From: Bacteroidota bacterium
GTDB lineage: Bacteria > Bacteroidota > Bacteroidia > NS11-12g > UBA9320
NCBI GenBank assembly: GCA_024679565.1
Contig: JAIBDD010000026.1
Coordinates: 1 to 36,999 of the forward strand
DNA length: 36,999 nucleotides
Direction: 5' to 3'
The notes under the pieces were generated by a model. The model did not search any database. It was given only the letters and a program-made list of their open reading frames with translations, and was not told the DNA's origin. Below are positions 17,431 through 25,606 of the stretch, piece by piece (positions within the stretch are counted from its first letter, which is position 1; each line of letters starts with the position of its first letter). A program made the translations under genes and the position numbers.

Positions 17431-19617
17431 TTACAGGTTTTCTAATATGAAGTTGGTCATTCGTGTGAATAAATGCAAACGGGTGTACCCACCAGAAATG
17501 CCATGATTTTTGTTTGGATAAAACTCAGAATCAAATGGAATGTTTTGATGAATCATCTTATTGACCATTTCTGCAGTGTTTTGAAAATGAACATTGTCGT
17601 CTCCTGTACCGTGTATCAACAGGTATTTCCCTTTTAATTTTTCGACATGGTTTATAGGTGAGTTATTGTCATATCCGTCGGCATTTTCTTGCGGGGTTCT
17701 CATATACCGTTCGGTGTAAATATTGTCGTAATAACGCCAGTTAGTTACCGGGGCAACGGCGATAGCCGCTTTAAACACATCGGCACCTTTAGTAAGGCAC
17801 AAGCTACTCATGTATCCGCCATAGCTCCATCCCCATATACCAATTCTTGAGGCATCGATAAAACTCATTTTTCCAAAATACTTTGCTGCGGCAATTTGGT
17901 CTTCGGTCTCATATTTTCCTAATTGCAAGTAGGTCATTTTCTTAAAGGCAGCGCCTCTTGCTCCAGTGCCTCTATTGTCAACTACTGCAATGATATATCC
18001 ATGCTCATTGGCTAACATTTGGTGCCAAAAGTAATTGTGCCATAACCAGTTGTCTTTTACTTGTTGGGATCCTGGTCCACCATATACAAACATCAAAAGG
18101 GGGTATTGTTTAGACGAGTCAAAATCTGCTGGTTTTATGGTGTAAGAGTTCAAACTCACACCATTTTCTAAGTCAATATTTTCAAAGGCTATAGGGCCAA
18201 GTTTATATTCAGCTAACTTGGTTTTATACGCAGCGTTATCCTCCAACAGGCGCACTGTTTCTCCATTATTGTTGTTGATGCTATACACATGAGGTGTTGC
18301 AGCAGTATTGTATGTATGGAAGAATGTGGAGTAATCGTTGCTAAATACGGCACGGTGAGTGCCTTTACCTGTTGTAAGTTGTTTTTTGTTCTTTCCTGAA
18401 ATGTCGACAGCATAGACGTGCCTTTCCATAGGCGATACCTCGGTACTAGAAAAGTATACTTTCCCATTCTTTTCGTCTACACCCAGCAATTGGTCAACTT
18501 CCCATTCTCCGCGTGTAATTATGCCTACTTGTGGCCCGTCCACTTTGTGCAGATACAAGTGCCAAAAACCAGACCTTTCACTTTTAATAACAAAATGCTC
18601 TTTATCGTCTAAAAAGATAATGTCGTCAGTAATGTCTACATAGTGTTTGTCTTTTTCTTCAAGACTCACATTTACTTCTCGGGTTTTAGCGTCAATCAAT
18701 AGCATTTCCCAGTGGTTTTGGTGCCTGTTTAACCTTTGTAAGGTAAGCTTGTTAGGGTCTTTTGTCCACTTAATTCGAGGGATGTATTGATCGTTTTGAC
18801 TTCCAATTTCTAGTTTTTTACCCTTGTTTTTAAGGTTCGTGATATATACATCTACAGTTGAGTTGGCTTCACCTGCTTTAGGGTATTTGAACTTATTGTG
18901 ATTGGGGTATAAGTTCCCGTAAACTTCCATGTCCCATTCGTTTACATGACTTTCATCAAATTTGTAATACGCAATTTGGGTGCCGTCAGCATTCCATTCG
19001 TAGCCACGTGACATACCAAATTCTTCTTCGTATACCCAGTCAACAGCGCCATTTATTATGGCATTATGCGACCCATCTTTAGTAAGTCTTTTGGTTTTGT
19101 TCTTCTTTAAATCTTTGACATACAAGTTGTTATCCAACACATATGCGACCTTAGTTGATTGTGGATTGAATGTAGCATACCTAATTTTTTCATCAGCAAC
19201 CTTACTAAGTTTGTTCGTAGACTTATCCCAAATAAGATAGTTCGATTTTGAAGAATGCCGATAAATGGATTGGGTGTTTACTGGGATTAGCGCTTTTGTC
19301 TCATCAGCATTAAATGTGAAGCTTCCGAAGGCAAAATATTGCATACCATTAGCGGCTGCAATTTTACTTCCATCGATAACAATGCCAGTTTTTTCTCCTG
19401 TGGTATATAAGTATCGAACAACTTGAGAATTGCCATCAGCATCTTTTTCCATTTTGACATACGATTTACCGTCATTTAGATTGATAAATCCACTTATCAT
19501 TTTGGGGTAGAATACACCACTTGCCCAAATATCGTTTAGCGTAATTGGCTTCTGTGCAATTGCGCTAGAGGCCATTAGAAAAAGAGATAAAGTATAGATA
19601 ATAGATTGTCTAATCAT
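17431..19617 (-). CDS. Dipeptidyl peptidase IV (S9 prolyl oligopeptidase family)
   Basis: A secreted serine peptidase that removes N-terminal X-Pro/X-Ala dipeptides. A signal peptide (MIRQSIIYTLSLFLMASSAIAQ) is followed by a DPP-IV beta-propeller with DWVYEEEFGMSRGYEW, whose Glu pair binds the substrate N-terminus. The C-terminal alpha/beta hydrolase domain has GWSYGG (Ser 598), GTGDDN (Asp 673) and NKNHGISGG (His 705), numbered from ATG 19617. The frame opens earlier at TTG 19638, but ATG 19617 gives a better signal peptide. The 728-aa length fits the family. The POT transporter gene follows it. Confidence 0.93.
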   Translation of the reverse strand: MIRQSIIYTLSLFLMASSAIAQKPITLNDIWASGVFYPKMISGFINLNDGKSYVKMEKDADGNSQVVRYLYTTGEKTGIVIDGSKIAAANGMQYFAFGSFTFNADETKALIPVNTQSIYRHSSKSNYLIWDKSTNKLSKVADEKIRYATFNPQSTKVAYVLDNNLYVKDLKKNKTKRLTKDGSHNAIINGAVDWVYEEEFGMSRGYEWNADGTQIAYYKFDESHVNEWDMEVYGNLYPNHNKFKYPKAGEANSTVDVYITNLKNKGKKLEIGSQNDQYIPRIKWTKDPNKLTLQRLNRHQNHWEMLLIDAKTREVNVSLEEKDKHYVDITDDIIFLDDKEHFVIKSERSGFWHLYLHKVDGPQVGIITRGEWEVDQLLGVDEKNGKVYFSSTEVSPMERHVYAVDISGKNKKQLTTGKGTHRAVFSNDYSTFFHTYNTAATPHVYSINNNNGETVRLLEDNAAYKTKLAEYKLGPIAFENIDLENGVSLNSYTIKPADFDSSKQYPLLMFVYGGPGSQQVKDNWLWHNYFWHQMLANEHGYIIAVVDNRGTGARGAAFKKMTYLQLGKYETEDQIAAAKYFGKMSFIDASRIGIWGWSYGGYMSSLCLTKGADVFKAAIAVAPVTNWRYYDNIYTERYMRTPQENADGYDNNSPINHVEKLKGKYLLIHGTGDDNVHFQNTAEMVNKMIHQNIPFDSEFYPNKNHGISGGYTRLHLFTRMTNFILENL

Positions 19618-19702
19618 GCTTCTTATTTTGTTGTTCAATAATACGTATTTTGTGATGCGATAATAATTAATTCGATTACGGTACTAAAATTATATTTAAA
19701 CT

Positions 19703-21085
19703 TTGAATTTACTGCATGACTTAAAAAATCTATTGGGCGAAGAAGTCGTTTATTTCGATGACGATAATTTAATTCGATACGGGCACGATGAGACCGAAGA
19801 TTTTGTATTTCAACCAGACGTTGTAGTCAAACCCAAAGACGTCGATCAACTTAGTCGATTGATGGAATACTGTAATAGTAATCAAATACCCGTTACACCA
19901 CGTGGGGCAGGGACAGGATTAAGCGGAGCAAGCTTACCAATAAACAAAGGTGTTTTGGTGTCAATGGAAAACTTTAATCGAATTCTAGACATCGACGAAT
20001 CCAATATGCAGGCCACTGTTGAAAGCGGTGTTATCAACCACAATTTAAGAGAAGCCGTTGAAAACAGAGGACTTTTCTATCCACCAGATCCGGCGAGCAA
20101 AGGCTCGTGCTTCATCGGAGGGAATGTAGCGCATAATAGTGGTGGACCTAAAGCAGTAAAATATGGAGTAACGAAAGATTATATACTAAATCTGGAGGTT
20201 GTTTTACCCTCGGGGGAGGTCGTTTGGACAGGAGCAAATACACTGAAAAACTCTACCGGATATAACCTTACACAGTTGTTTATTGGCAGTGAAGGCACGT
20301 TAGGTATTGTAACCAAAGTTGTGGTCAGACTTTTAGCCAAACCCAAACATAATTTGTTGTTGTGGGCCAATGTTGCTAAAGCCACCACGGCGTGTAGAGC
20401 AGTTTCCGATATAATGAAATCAGGTGTTGTTCCTTCTGGTATGGAGCTTATGGAGCGCAAAGGAATTGATTTGGCTTGTGATAAACTTGGTTTTAATAAC
20501 CCGATGGTAAGCGGGAGTGAAGCCGCCATAATGATTGAGGCCGATGGTGATAACATGGATCAACTGTATGCGGATTGCGAATCTATAAGTGAGTTATTAG
20601 AACATCATGGCATCGATTCAGTATTATTTGCAGATTCTGGCGAACAGAAAGAAGCTTGGTGGAGCATCAGACGCAGTATTGGTGAAGTGGTGAAAACTTA
20701 CTCAACGTATAAAGAACAGGATACAGTTGTAAAGCGCAGTCATTTGGCTGATTTAATGGCTGGGGTGAAGGAAATAGGAGCAGAGTATGGTTTTGAATCC
20801 GTATGTTATGGACATGCGGGTGATGGAAACTTACACGTAAACATACTAAAGAATAATCTTACAGATGAACAATGGAATGGATCGCACTTAGAAGAAGGAA
20901 TTAGAGAGATATTTAGACTGTGTAAGCGCCTGGGAGGCACTATTAGCGGTGAACATGGCATTGGTTATGTACAAAAAAAGTTCATGAACGAGGTTATGAC
21001 CGAAAGCCATTTACAAATTATGCGTGGCATAAAACTAGCATTTGATCCAAATGGAATTATGAATCCGGGTAAGATATTTGATTGA
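19703..21085 (+). CDS. FAD-linked oxidase, GlcD / D-lactate dehydrogenase type
   Basis: A 460-aa flavoprotein that oxidises a 2-hydroxy acid (glycolate or D-lactate) to the keto acid. PVTPRGAGTGLSGASLPI (about 57-74) is the FAD-binding PCMH motif, and IGGNVAHNSGGPKAVKYG is the second FAD loop. The C-terminal domain ends with GTISGEHGIGYVQKKFM and DPNGIMNPGKIF, both hallmarks of GlcD and DLD. The start is TTG at 19703, since no ATG precedes the conserved LKNLLGEE start. It is divergent from DPP-IV across an 85-bp gap. Glycolate versus D-lactate cannot be decided; no glcE or glcF lies nearby. Confidence 0.92.
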   Translation: MNLLHDLKNLLGEEVVYFDDDNLIRYGHDETEDFVFQPDVVVKPKDVDQLSRLMEYCNSNQIPVTPRGAGTGLSGASLPINKGVLVSMENFNRILDIDESNMQATVESGVINHNLREAVENRGLFYPPDPASKGSCFIGGNVAHNSGGPKAVKYGVTKDYILNLEVVLPSGEVVWTGANTLKNSTGYNLTQLFIGSEGTLGIVTKVVVRLLAKPKHNLLLWANVAKATTACRAVSDIMKSGVVPSGMELMERKGIDLACDKLGFNNPMVSGSEAAIMIEADGDNMDQLYADCESISELLEHHGIDSVLFADSGEQKEAWWSIRRSIGEVVKTYSTYKEQDTVVKRSHLADLMAGVKEIGAEYGFESVCYGHAGDGNLHVNILKNNLTDEQWNGSHLEEGIREIFRLCKRLGGTISGEHGIGYVQKKFMNEVMTESHLQIMRGIKLAFDPNGIMNPGKIFD

Positions 21086-21118
21086 ATGTATAATTGACAA
21101 TTAATAATGTACAATTGG

Positions 21119-21165
21119 AGCATTAGGACGCTTCGCTTTTGGCGATTGGTTGCTAGCAGTTGAAG
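21119..21165. repeat. Short member of the GCGAAGCG repeat family
   Basis: Contains AGGACGCTTCGCTTTTGGCG followed by ATTGGTTGCTAGC, matching words of the 7545-7757 cluster and the fcl insert in inverted orientation. It is flanked by AT-rich words (AATTGACAATTAATAATG before, AATTGAGAATTAAAC after), the same kind of setting as at 9150-9245. Confidence 0.5.
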
Positions 21166-21230
21166 GTGATTATAAATTAGATTGTCAATTTTGTGGTTAA
21201 TTGAGAATTAAACAGTAAAAATTAAGAATT

Positions 21231-21259
21231 AAAAAAGGGTTGCAAAGCAACCCTTTTTT
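21231..21259. terminator. Bidirectional terminator between the oxidase gene and tRNA-Arg
   Basis: A perfect 13-bp stem with a 3-nt loop: AAAAAAGGGTTGC-AAA-GCAACCCTTTTTT. On plus it ends the flavoprotein transcript. On minus it directly follows a truncated tRNA-Arg 3' end at 21260-21276. Confidence 0.88.
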
Positions 21260-21276
21260 GTGCACCCGAAGGGATT
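21260..21276 (-). pseudogene. Truncated second copy of the tRNA-Arg 3' end
   Basis: GTGCACCCGAAGGGATT repeats exactly the 17 bp at 21410-21426, which include the 3' end of the intact tRNA-Arg. It is in the same orientation and is followed on minus by its own terminator at once. It may be a remnant of a tandem tRNA or of an attachment-site duplication. Confidence 0.7.
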
Positions 21277-21371
21277 ACTCATTGCTTGTTATTTTTAATA
21301 AAGGCATTCGTGAATACATTTCGAACCCCAGGCCTTCGCGAGTCCGAATCCCAAATTCCTCCCAAAACAAA

Positions 21372-21403
21372 AGACCCCTGAATTTGTCTTCAGAGGTCTT
21401 ATT
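21372..21403 (-). terminator. Terminator of tRNA-Arg
   Basis: On minus: AAGACCTCTGAA, loop GACAAA, TTCAGGGGTCTT, then TTGTTTT. It is a stem of about 12 bp with one mismatch, starting a few bases after the tRNA 3' end. Confidence 0.8.
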
Positions 21404-21410
21404 TAGCAAG

Positions 21411-21484
21411 TGCACCCGAAGGGATTCGAACCCCTAACCGTCGGAGCCGAAATCCGATATTCTATCCAGTTGAACTACGGGAGC
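21411..21484 (-). tRNA. tRNA-Arg (anticodon TCG)
   Basis: A 74-nt cloverleaf on minus. The acceptor GCTCCCG pairs with CGGGTGC, discriminator A. The D-arm is GTTC/GAAT-like, the anticodon stem TCGGA/TCCGA encloses loop TTTCGGC with anticodon TCG, and the T-arm is AGGGG-TTCGAAT-CCCTT. CCA is not encoded. Position 3:70 of the acceptor is a U-U mismatch, which is unusual; an A at position 3 would restore full pairing. Confidence 0.93.
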
Positions 21485-21540
21485 AATGTCTTGTGCAAAT
21501 ATAGTGTGATTCTATTTTTAATAACCCAATTTTTAATCAA

Positions 21541-22452
21541 TCACGACAAGTTAATTCCTCTTAGAAAAGATGCTACATCCATCCTTTTTTTGCCTTCCAA
21601 TTGAACCTCGTTTAGCTGAATTAATCCGTCTTGACAATAAAACCCTAGATAATCACTTCCGTTTGTAATGAAGTTTCCTGGATATCGAGCATGTTTTTCA
21701 GGAACGAACGTACATCGGTAAATCTTTAATATTTTGCCGTCGAGCACGGTTCTCGCGGTCGGGTAGGGGCTTAAACCACGAACACGATTGTAAATACTTG
21801 CACCTAGTTTGTCCCAGTCTATTTCACAAGTTGTTTTATATATTTTCGGTGCAGAGTGCATCTCGTCAGATAATGATTGCGGATGCTCCTCGATACGTTC
21901 TGTTCTTATAGCATCAATGGTCTCAACCACTATGTCGGCACCTGCAACCATCATGCGATCATGGAGTGTGCCGGCTGTTTCATTTTTATCGATGGATAGT
22001 TTGACCTGTTTCAGAACATCTCCAGTATCAATTTCATGTTTGAGTTTAAAAGTAGTTAACCCCGTTTCCTTTTCTCCGTTAATAATCGCCCAATTAATTG
22101 GTGCAGCACCTCGATAATTGGGAAGTAACGAAGCGTGTAGATTTATGGTACCAAATTTAGGCATATCCCAAACGGCTATAGGTAACATTCTAAATGCAAT
22201 AACCACTTGTATATCAGCTCTTAAAGCTGCCAGTTCTTCTTGAAATTTTTCATTTTTAAGGTTTGTCGGTTGCAAGACCTTAAAATCATGTTTAAGTGCA
22301 TATGCTTTTACGGCAGAGTGTTGAAGCTTCATTCCTCTTCCGCTTTTTCGATCAGGAGCAGTAATCACACCTACAATGTTGTATCCAGCGTTGTGAAGCG
22401 CTTGAAGACTTGGGACTGAAAATTCTGGTGTTCCAATGAACACAACACGCAT
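21541..22452 (-). CDS. fmt: Methionyl-tRNA formyltransferase
   Basis: Formylates Met-tRNAi using 10-formyl-THF. The N-terminus MRVVFIGTPEFSVPSLQAL and TAPDRKSGRGMKL are typical. The catalytic segment INLHASLLPNYRGAAPI holds the Asn and His, and HEIDTGDVL holds the Asp. A C-terminal OB-fold tRNA-binding domain follows (RGLSPYPTAR onward). I start at ATG 22452 (303 aa). An upstream ATG at 22467 would add MERGN and overlap the lepB stop. Together with lepB and dapB it forms a minus-strand operon. The deformylase that removes this formyl group is encoded at 35212. Confidence 0.96.
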   Translation of the reverse strand: MRVVFIGTPEFSVPSLQALHNAGYNIVGVITAPDRKSGRGMKLQHSAVKAYALKHDFKVLQPTNLKNEKFQEELAALRADIQVVIAFRMLPIAVWDMPKFGTINLHASLLPNYRGAAPINWAIINGEKETGLTTFKLKHEIDTGDVLKQVKLSIDKNETAGTLHDRMMVAGADIVVETIDAIRTERIEEHPQSLSDEMHSAPKIYKTTCEIDWDKLGASIYNRVRGLSPYPTARTVLDGKILKIYRCTFVPEKHARYPGNFITNGSDYLGFYCQDGLIQLNEVQLEGKKRMDVASFLRGINLS

Positions 22453-22466
22453 ATTCCCTCGTTCCA

Positions 22467-23768
22467 TTACTTAATTCCCATGAAACATCGTTTCCATCGG
22501 ATGCCGTCGAACTTCCGACTTTCGACTTGCTGACCATCCTTGGTTGTGAATTTCTTGACATCATGTCGAATAGACCACAGGACAAACCAAGCCTTGCCTA
22601 CAACGTGATTTTCAGGTACAAACCCCCAAAAACGAGAGTCATAGCTATAATGTCTATTATCTCCCATCATGAAATAGTAATCCAACTCGAAGGTGTAATC
22701 AGTTATTTCTTCTTGACCCATGTAAAACTTGCCACCGCGTGTTGTAAAGTCAGGGTGGTTTTCGTACACCTGGATGAGTCTTTCATACATTTCGTAATTT
22801 CCTTTGGTCAACGTTACAGTTGCCCCTTTTTTAGGTACGTATAGAGGTCCATACCAATCTCTACTCCAACTGTGTTGTTTGCTAACAGGGAACAAGTTGC
22901 CGTCGTTTTGTCCAGGCCTATGTAAAACCGTGTCCACTGTGTTTACTAAGCTGTTATTCTGAACGTTAGGTCGGTTTCCGTCGTTTAATTGCATCAAATA
23001 AATTGTGGAATCACCATCCAATTCATAATCAGTAATATCTTGTTCTTTTAGAAACTTATTGCCCATCCCACCCATGGTGTTTTTACGCACCAAATAACTG
23101 AATTGACGCATAGGAGGTACGTCTTCTGGAGCTCCATTAATGTGAATCACACCACGCTTTACAGAAATAGAATCACCCGGGATTGCAACACACCTTTTTA
23201 TATAATTCTCCTTTTTGTCTAACGGTCTGCCCAACCGTTCATCTGGCCAGTTAAAAACCACAACGTCTCCATTTTTAATTTTCCCGAAACCTGGTAGCCT
23301 ATAGTACGGGAACTTTATAGCTTCAGAGTATGCCTTGGTATTTATCCATGGCATGGTATGATGAGCAAACGGAAAGCTTAAAGGCGTCATGGTTAGTCGT
23401 GTACCATAACTCATTTTATTAACGAATAAGAAATCACCAACGAGTAATGACTTTTCCATAGATGACGTTGGAATTTGATACAGCTCTATAAACATGCTTC
23501 GAATTACAGTTGCCGCTATAACGGCGAACATGATGGCATCCACCCATTCTCCTACACGATGTAAATGCCTGAAATTGTAACGATATACATAGTATCCCCA
23601 AACTGCCAATTCCCAAATGAGGAAAAATATAATACTTCCTACAACGGGTGCTTTTGCGGCAAAGAGTAAAATGCCAAGTATCAATAAGTTTAAAACGGTC
23701 CAGACGATTAAAACAATCTTCGTTCTTGTCCTAAATTCTTTAAATGTGTCTATAGGGTTAAAATTCAT
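22467..23768 (-). CDS. lepB: Signal peptidase I
   Basis: A membrane-bound serine/lysine protease of 433 aa that cleaves secretory signal peptides. There are two N-terminal hydrophobic segments (about 17-38 and 42-60) and a third just before the active site. IPTSSMEKSLLVGD carries the nucleophile Ser103, and NYIKRCVAIPGDS carries the general base Lys191. MMGDNRHYSYDSRFWGFVP is the C-terminal box. A large insertion separates the last two boxes, giving the long form usual in Bacteroidetes. It starts 5 bp after dapB, a conserved Bacteroidetes gene order. Confidence 0.96.
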   Translation of the reverse strand: MNFNPIDTFKEFRTRTKIVLIVWTVLNLLILGILLFAAKAPVVGSIIFFLIWELAVWGYYVYRYNFRHLHRVGEWVDAIMFAVIAATVIRSMFIELYQIPTSSMEKSLLVGDFLFVNKMSYGTRLTMTPLSFPFAHHTMPWINTKAYSEAIKFPYYRLPGFGKIKNGDVVVFNWPDERLGRPLDKKENYIKRCVAIPGDSISVKRGVIHINGAPEDVPPMRQFSYLVRKNTMGGMGNKFLKEQDITDYELDGDSTIYLMQLNDGNRPNVQNNSLVNTVDTVLHRPGQNDGNLFPVSKQHSWSRDWYGPLYVPKKGATVTLTKGNYEMYERLIQVYENHPDFTTRGGKFYMGQEEITDYTFELDYYFMMGDNRHYSYDSRFWGFVPENHVVGKAWFVLWSIRHDVKKFTTKDGQQVESRKFDGIRWKRCFMGIK

Positions 23769-23773
23769 TTCAA

Positions 23774-24496
23774 TTATAAGTTTAGTAAGTCGTTCATTGT
23801 GTATATGCCGGTTTTGTTAACCATAAATTCTGCTGCTTTAAGCGCGCCGGCTGCAAATCCTTGTCGACTATGTGCTGTATGTGTTATTTCGATTGAGTCT
23901 ATGTCGTTTCCAAATTTTACGGTATGCGTTCCAGGTACATTTACTTCCCTGAACGAACGAACACTCAATTCTAGTTCATTGGAAATAGAGCCAATGCCAT
24001 TTTCATGATGAACCCATTCGTTTTTTCTACCAAGTTGATTCAACATCTTTTCGGCAGTAGTAATTGCCGTACCACTAGGCGCATCTAGTTTTTGTGTGTG
24101 GTGTATTTCGTCTATACTAGGTTCGTACTCTGAATAGTCACTTAACAGTTTACTTGCTTGTTCTGTTATTTTCCAGAATAGGTTAACGCCGATACTGAAG
24201 TTTGTGGCTGTGAATAAGCCTCCTTGTTTTGATTCTGTATAGCTTTTAGCTTCTTCAAATTGATGGTACCAAGCCGTTGTTCCAACAACCACTGGGACGC
24301 CAGCGTCTCCGCACTTTTTTATATTGGTTAACGCAGAATCTGGAGTGCTAAACTCTATGGCTACATCTGCAGCCGCAAGCTCCTGAACCGTATAGGTGTC
24401 ACTGTCTGTTTTTAAAACAATAGTATGGCCTTTGTTAACGGCAATTTGCTCAATTGCCTTCCCCATTTTACCGTATCCTAGCAGTGCTATCTTCAT
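23774..24496 (-). CDS. dapB: 4-hydroxy-tetrahydrodipicolinate reductase
   Basis: Reduces HTPA to tetrahydrodipicolinate in lysine/diaminopimelate synthesis. The N-terminus MKIALLGYGKMGKAIE binds NAD(P)H, VVVGTTAW follows, and EIHHTQKLDAPSGTAITTAE is the substrate-binding signature with the His and Lys catalytic residues. The 240-aa length is the short Bacteroidetes form. I start at ATG 24496; ATG 24511 would add MQPLD, which is not family-like. It is divergent from mltG across 76 bp and leads the dapB-lepB-fmt operon. Confidence 0.96.
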   Translation of the reverse strand: MKIALLGYGKMGKAIEQIAVNKGHTIVLKTDSDTYTVQELAAADVAIEFSTPDSALTNIKKCGDAGVPVVVGTTAWYHQFEEAKSYTESKQGGLFTATNFSIGVNLFWKITEQASKLLSDYSEYEPSIDEIHHTQKLDAPSGTAITTAEKMLNQLGRKNEWVHHENGIGSISNELELSVRSFREVNVPGTHTVKFGNDIDSIEITHTAHSRQGFAAGALKAAEFMVNKTGIYTMNDLLNL

Positions 24497-24554
24497 ATCT
24501 AATGGTTGCAAATTTACATTATTAATGACTTCTATTACCGATGATTTTGGGTTG

Positions 24555-24562
24555 TATATTTG
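24555..24562 (+). promoter_or_regulatory. -7 box upstream of mltG
   Basis: TATATTTG (followed by C) is a perfect TAnnTTTG box, ending 10 bp before the mltG ATG, so the leader would be very short. A clear TTG -33 element is not seen at the usual spacing. Confidence 0.55.
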
Positions 24563-24572
24563 CCTCTATCAG

Positions 24573-25598
24573 ATGAGAAAAATTGTAGTTATTGGGCTTC
24601 TTTGTTTAGTCCTGATTGGTAGCGTTTTGGCCTGGCTGGGTTACGCCTATGTTGTCAAGGATAATGTGGTGGATATACCTGAGGCCAATCATGACCTGTA
24701 TATAGGGGCTGGATGGACATACGATTCTTTGTTAAACGGCTTGGACGCCATTTTGATTAGCAAAACATCGTTTGATCGGGTGGCTAAGGAAATGAACCTT
24801 CCAAATAAAATTAGACCTGGGAAATATGAAATAGTATGTGATTTAGGTAATCGAGATTTGATTAACATGTTACGCTCTGGCCAAACCAAAGACGTTAAAG
24901 TCATACTAACTGGAAGCATAGCACGCAATCAGATTTTTTCAAAAATTGCTGAACCATTAGAGATTGATTCACTGGACTTGATGAACATGTTCAAAAATGA
25001 TTCTCTTGTTGAAAGTTTGGGTTACAATACTGAAAGTTGGCCATGTTTATTTATTGCAAACACCTATTTTTTTAATTGGGCAACAGCGGCAGACCAGGTT
25101 GTTCAGCGGTTTGTAACAGAACACTTAGCCTTTTGGGACGATGAAAGATCTACTAAAGCACAAGAAATTGATTTAACGCCCAATGAGGTAGTTATTTTAG
25201 CCAGTATTGTTGATTCTGAAACGATGATGGATACCGAAATGCCCATGATTGCTGGGGTATATTTAAATCGCCTGCAGCAGAATTGGCCGTTAGGGGCTGA
25301 TCCTACGATTCGTTATTTGATAAACGAAGAAGGCCGCCAACGAGTACTGTACAAAGATTTGGAAGTTGAGAGCCCGTATAACACGTATAAAAATTTAGGG
25401 TTACCACCGGGCCCAATTTTATTGCCAAGTACCAAGGCGATTGACGCGGTATTAAATGCAGCGAATACAGAATTTATGTTCTTTTGTGCAAAGGCAGATT
25501 TTTCTGGGTATCATTCCTTTGCGAAAACCAATGCGCAGCATGAACGCAACCGGTCTGCCTATCGACGTGCATTAAATCAACGCGGAATAATGCGTTAA
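24573..25598 (+). CDS. mltG: Endolytic murein transglycosylase
   Basis: A 341-aa inner-membrane enzyme of the YceG/MltG family that cuts nascent peptidoglycan and helps set glycan strand length. An N-terminal transmembrane helix (about residues 3-26, IVVIGLLCLVLIGSVLAWL) is followed by a LysM-like region and the catalytic domain. ILASIVDSET contains the active-site Glu, and GVYLNRLQQNWPLGADPTIRY and YNTYKNLGLPPGPI are family signatures. The start is ATG 24573, directly after the -7 box. An upstream ATG in the same frame at 24396 lies within the dapB coding region and is rejected. Confidence 0.95.
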   Translation: MRKIVVIGLLCLVLIGSVLAWLGYAYVVKDNVVDIPEANHDLYIGAGWTYDSLLNGLDAILISKTSFDRVAKEMNLPNKIRPGKYEIVCDLGNRDLINMLRSGQTKDVKVILTGSIARNQIFSKIAEPLEIDSLDLMNMFKNDSLVESLGYNTESWPCLFIANTYFFNWATAADQVVQRFVTEHLAFWDDERSTKAQEIDLTPNEVVILASIVDSETMMDTEMPMIAGVYLNRLQQNWPLGADPTIRYLINEEGRQRVLYKDLEVESPYNTYKNLGLPPGPILLPSTKAIDAVLNAANTEFMFFCAKADFSGYHSFAKTNAQHERNRSAYRRALNQRGIMR

Positions 25599-25606
25599 CC
25601 TCTAAT

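Noticed and set aside
19695-19705. -7 box TAAACTTTG upstream of the flavoprotein gene
   Set aside because: It has three instead of two bases between TA and TTTG, and it overlaps the TTG start codon, so it cannot serve both roles.
21260-21426. att sites of an integrated island at tRNA-Arg
   Set aside because: The direct repeats are only about 150 bp apart with no integrase or cargo between them. At most this is a scar.
24396-24572. Upstream extension of mltG to an earlier ATG
   Set aside because: It would overlap dapB coding sequence and cross the TATATTTG promoter box; the conserved membrane helix starts at 24573.
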